Shown piece after piece: positions 22,058 through 22,858 of a stretch of DNA of 22,858 bases. The first letter of the stretch is position 1, and each line of letters opens with the position of its first letter. Below the pieces are notes generated by a model. It was not told the origin of the DNA. It saw nothing but the letters and a program-made list of their open reading frames with translations, and did not search any database. The DNA comes from a virus, in the IMG/VR virus record IMGVR_UViG_3300040807_000774, positions 1 to 22,858 of that record; one strand, 5' to 3'. A program made the translations under genes and the position numbers.

Positions 22058-22633
22058 TTAGGTATCTGTTTTGGCAAGGACTATTACGCCGCATGCCAAT
22101 CGATCCCCAGCATTACCGGTTTTGAGGCTTTCTTCATCTCCGCCTTGACCTAGATCGTCTTCATCAGCATGAACCACTGCGGCTCTGCCCACGATGCTAC
22201 GATCACCTGTTAGATCAACACGTTTTGAAACAATACTAAAGTTTGCGATTCCTTGATCGTTTGCTTCAATATTGCCTAAGTCCCCCACATGGCCCTGCTC
22301 AAGATCTCCATGATCTATACCGTCAGGATTGTAGTGAGCACCAGCAGATTCACAACCTTTGCTCAGGTCTCCATACTCGTGTATGTGAAACCCATGCTTG
22401 CCAGGTTGTAATCCAGTGATTGTTCCCTTTATTAAGGTAGGACTGTCACCACGCTGCATAAACAGAATGGTGCCTGTCACTGTGTCTGAGTGTTCAAGAT
22501 TGCAGACAGCAATAATGTCCTGTTCTGCTTCTTGTATCTTGTTAACGCTTTCGCAAAAGCATTCAGTTGCCCTAGTTCTAGGGCAACTGTTTTGAATGCT
22601 TTCTAAGCGTTGTTTAACTTGGCTAATATCCAA
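22058..22633 (-). CDS. sodC: Cu/Zn superoxide dismutase with N-terminal extension, TTG start
   Basis: The 191-aa protein has all Cu/Zn SOD active-site residues: copper ligands His83 and His85 (GFHIHEYGD), bridging His100 (GAHYNP), zinc ligands His108, His115 and Asp118 (GHVGDLGN), copper ligand His155 (VVHADEDD), the guiding Arg178, and the Cys94/Cys181 pair for the structural disulfide. It should turn superoxide into peroxide and oxygen. The frame must start at TTG (22633), because an in-frame stop lies upstream and the next ATG (residue 59) is inside the domain; an AAGG Shine-Dalgarno-like site precedes it. Residues 1-40 lie outside the SOD fold, contain CFC and hold a large hairpin in the DNA. 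No signal peptide is seen. The gene sits between structural-type genes, so the enzyme may be made late or even be in the virion. Confidence 0.92.
   Translation of the reverse strand: MDISQVKQRLESIQNSCPRTRATECFCESVNKIQEAEQDIIAVCNLEHSDTVTGTILFMQRGDSPTLIKGTITGLQPGKHGFHIHEYGDLSKGCESAGAHYNPDGIDHGDLEQGHVGDLGNIEANDQGIANFSIVSKRVDLTGDRSIVGRAAVVHADEDDLGQGGDEESLKTGNAGDRLACGVIVLAKTDT
22544..22602 (-). repeat. Large hairpin with alternative pairing, in the 5' coding part of SOD
   Basis: CAGTTGCCCTAG and CTAGGGCAACTG (22564-22589) are perfect 12-bp arms around two bases. Outside them AAAGCATT (22556-22563) and AATGCTTT (22595-22602) add an 8-bp stem with a five-base bulge. On the other side, AACGCTTT (22544-22551) can instead pair with AAAGCATT (22556-22563; one G-T pair in RNA) over a four-base loop, so one arm has two possible partners. 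No T-run follows, so it is not a standard terminator. Confidence 0.7.
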
Positions 22634-22645
22634 AGTAAAACCTTA

Positions 22646-22858
22646 TTATGCTAGCGGAATGCTAACTGATGAGCCGCTTACTTCGCTACCGCTAGCAACC
22701 CATAGTGCACGTTGTCCACTTGTGAACTGTACACCATCGTTTGGTACTAGTGTTACATAACGTGAAGTAATCTTACTTACATAGTAAGTATTTGCATCAC
22801 TGTCAGTTGCTGTAAGTTGGCATTCGCCTGCACTTAGTGAACCACTTGCAACAGCGTT
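22646..22858 (-). CDS. C-terminal fragment of a probable structural protein
   Basis: The last 70 residues of a protein whose start lies beyond the right edge. The fragment is beta-rich by eye and rich in Ser, Thr, Val and Ala (SLSAGECQLTATDSD, YYVSKITSRYVTLVP, RALWVASGSEVSGSS), as is common in phage virion proteins, and it ends in two consecutive stop codons (TAA TAA). It lies 12 bp before the SOD start. The composition and its place at the head of a late-type unit suggest a structural protein, but I do not recognise the family. Confidence 0.6.
   Translation of the reverse strand, partial: NAVASGSLSAGECQLTATDSDANTYYVSKITSRYVTLVPNDGVQFTSGQRALWVASGSEVSGSSVSIPLA

Noticed and set aside
1-22858. 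tRNA genes, CRISPR arrays or insertion sequences
   Set aside because: Nearly all bases lie in coding frames; no cloverleaf, no regular direct repeats with spacers, and no transposase motif were seen.

Overview
The window reads as part of the genome of a tailed phage of the T4-like (Tevenvirinae-related) type, most probably marine. The evidence is a set of recognisable T4 core proteins on the minus strand: large terminase (gp17, 19542-21107), single-stranded DNA-binding protein (gp32, 16012-16995), UvsX recombinase (14873-15955) and the UvsY mediator (12933-13391). The DNA is A+T-rich, genes overlap or abut, and nearly all intergenic gaps are under 100 bp. The marine assignment is an inference from protein style (cyanophage/pelagiphage-like gp32, UvsY and small virion proteins). 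No photosynthesis gene is present, so the host cannot be named.

Right to left, in the direction of transcription: a truncated structural-type protein (22646 to the edge); a Cu/Zn superoxide dismutase with a TTG start and a large hairpin in its 5' coding region; two small membrane proteins (55 and 76 aa) ending at a strong terminator (21562-21592); a 144-aa protein in the gp16 position; gp17; a 780-aa acidic phage protein; a second strong terminator (17122-17154). A strong sigma70-type promoter with an embedded T4-late-like TATAAATA motif and an operator-like inverted repeat then drives gp32, followed by a hairpin and uvsX.

Left of uvsX lies an unusual accessory block of about 14 kb, to which the replication gene uvsY is interleaved. 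It encodes four radical-SAM proteins (two with an N-terminal twitch/SPASM-like cysteine domain flanking uvsY, one C-terminal SPASM type, one B12-binding type), three SAM methyltransferase domains (one fused to a kinase-like domain), a 2OG-Fe(II) oxygenase, a GT-A-like glycosyltransferase, two paralogous GT-B/capsule-synthesis-like proteins, an SGNH hydrolase, and a membrane protein ending in a PA14-like beta domain. Many neighbours overlap by TAATG, TGATG or ATGA, which suggests translational coupling and joint function. The most economical reading is a phage-borne pathway that builds or modifies a glycan or other surface/virion molecule. This is inference: no substrate can be read from the sequence.

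Only one gene in the window is on the plus strand (9901-10758). It is a diverged paralogue of the minus-strand gene at 2215-3141 and is wedged between two minus-strand genes with overlapping ends. I see no tRNA, rRNA, CRISPR array or insertion sequence. No gene-free stretch exceeds 300 bp; the longest (16996-17188) holds a terminator and promoter.
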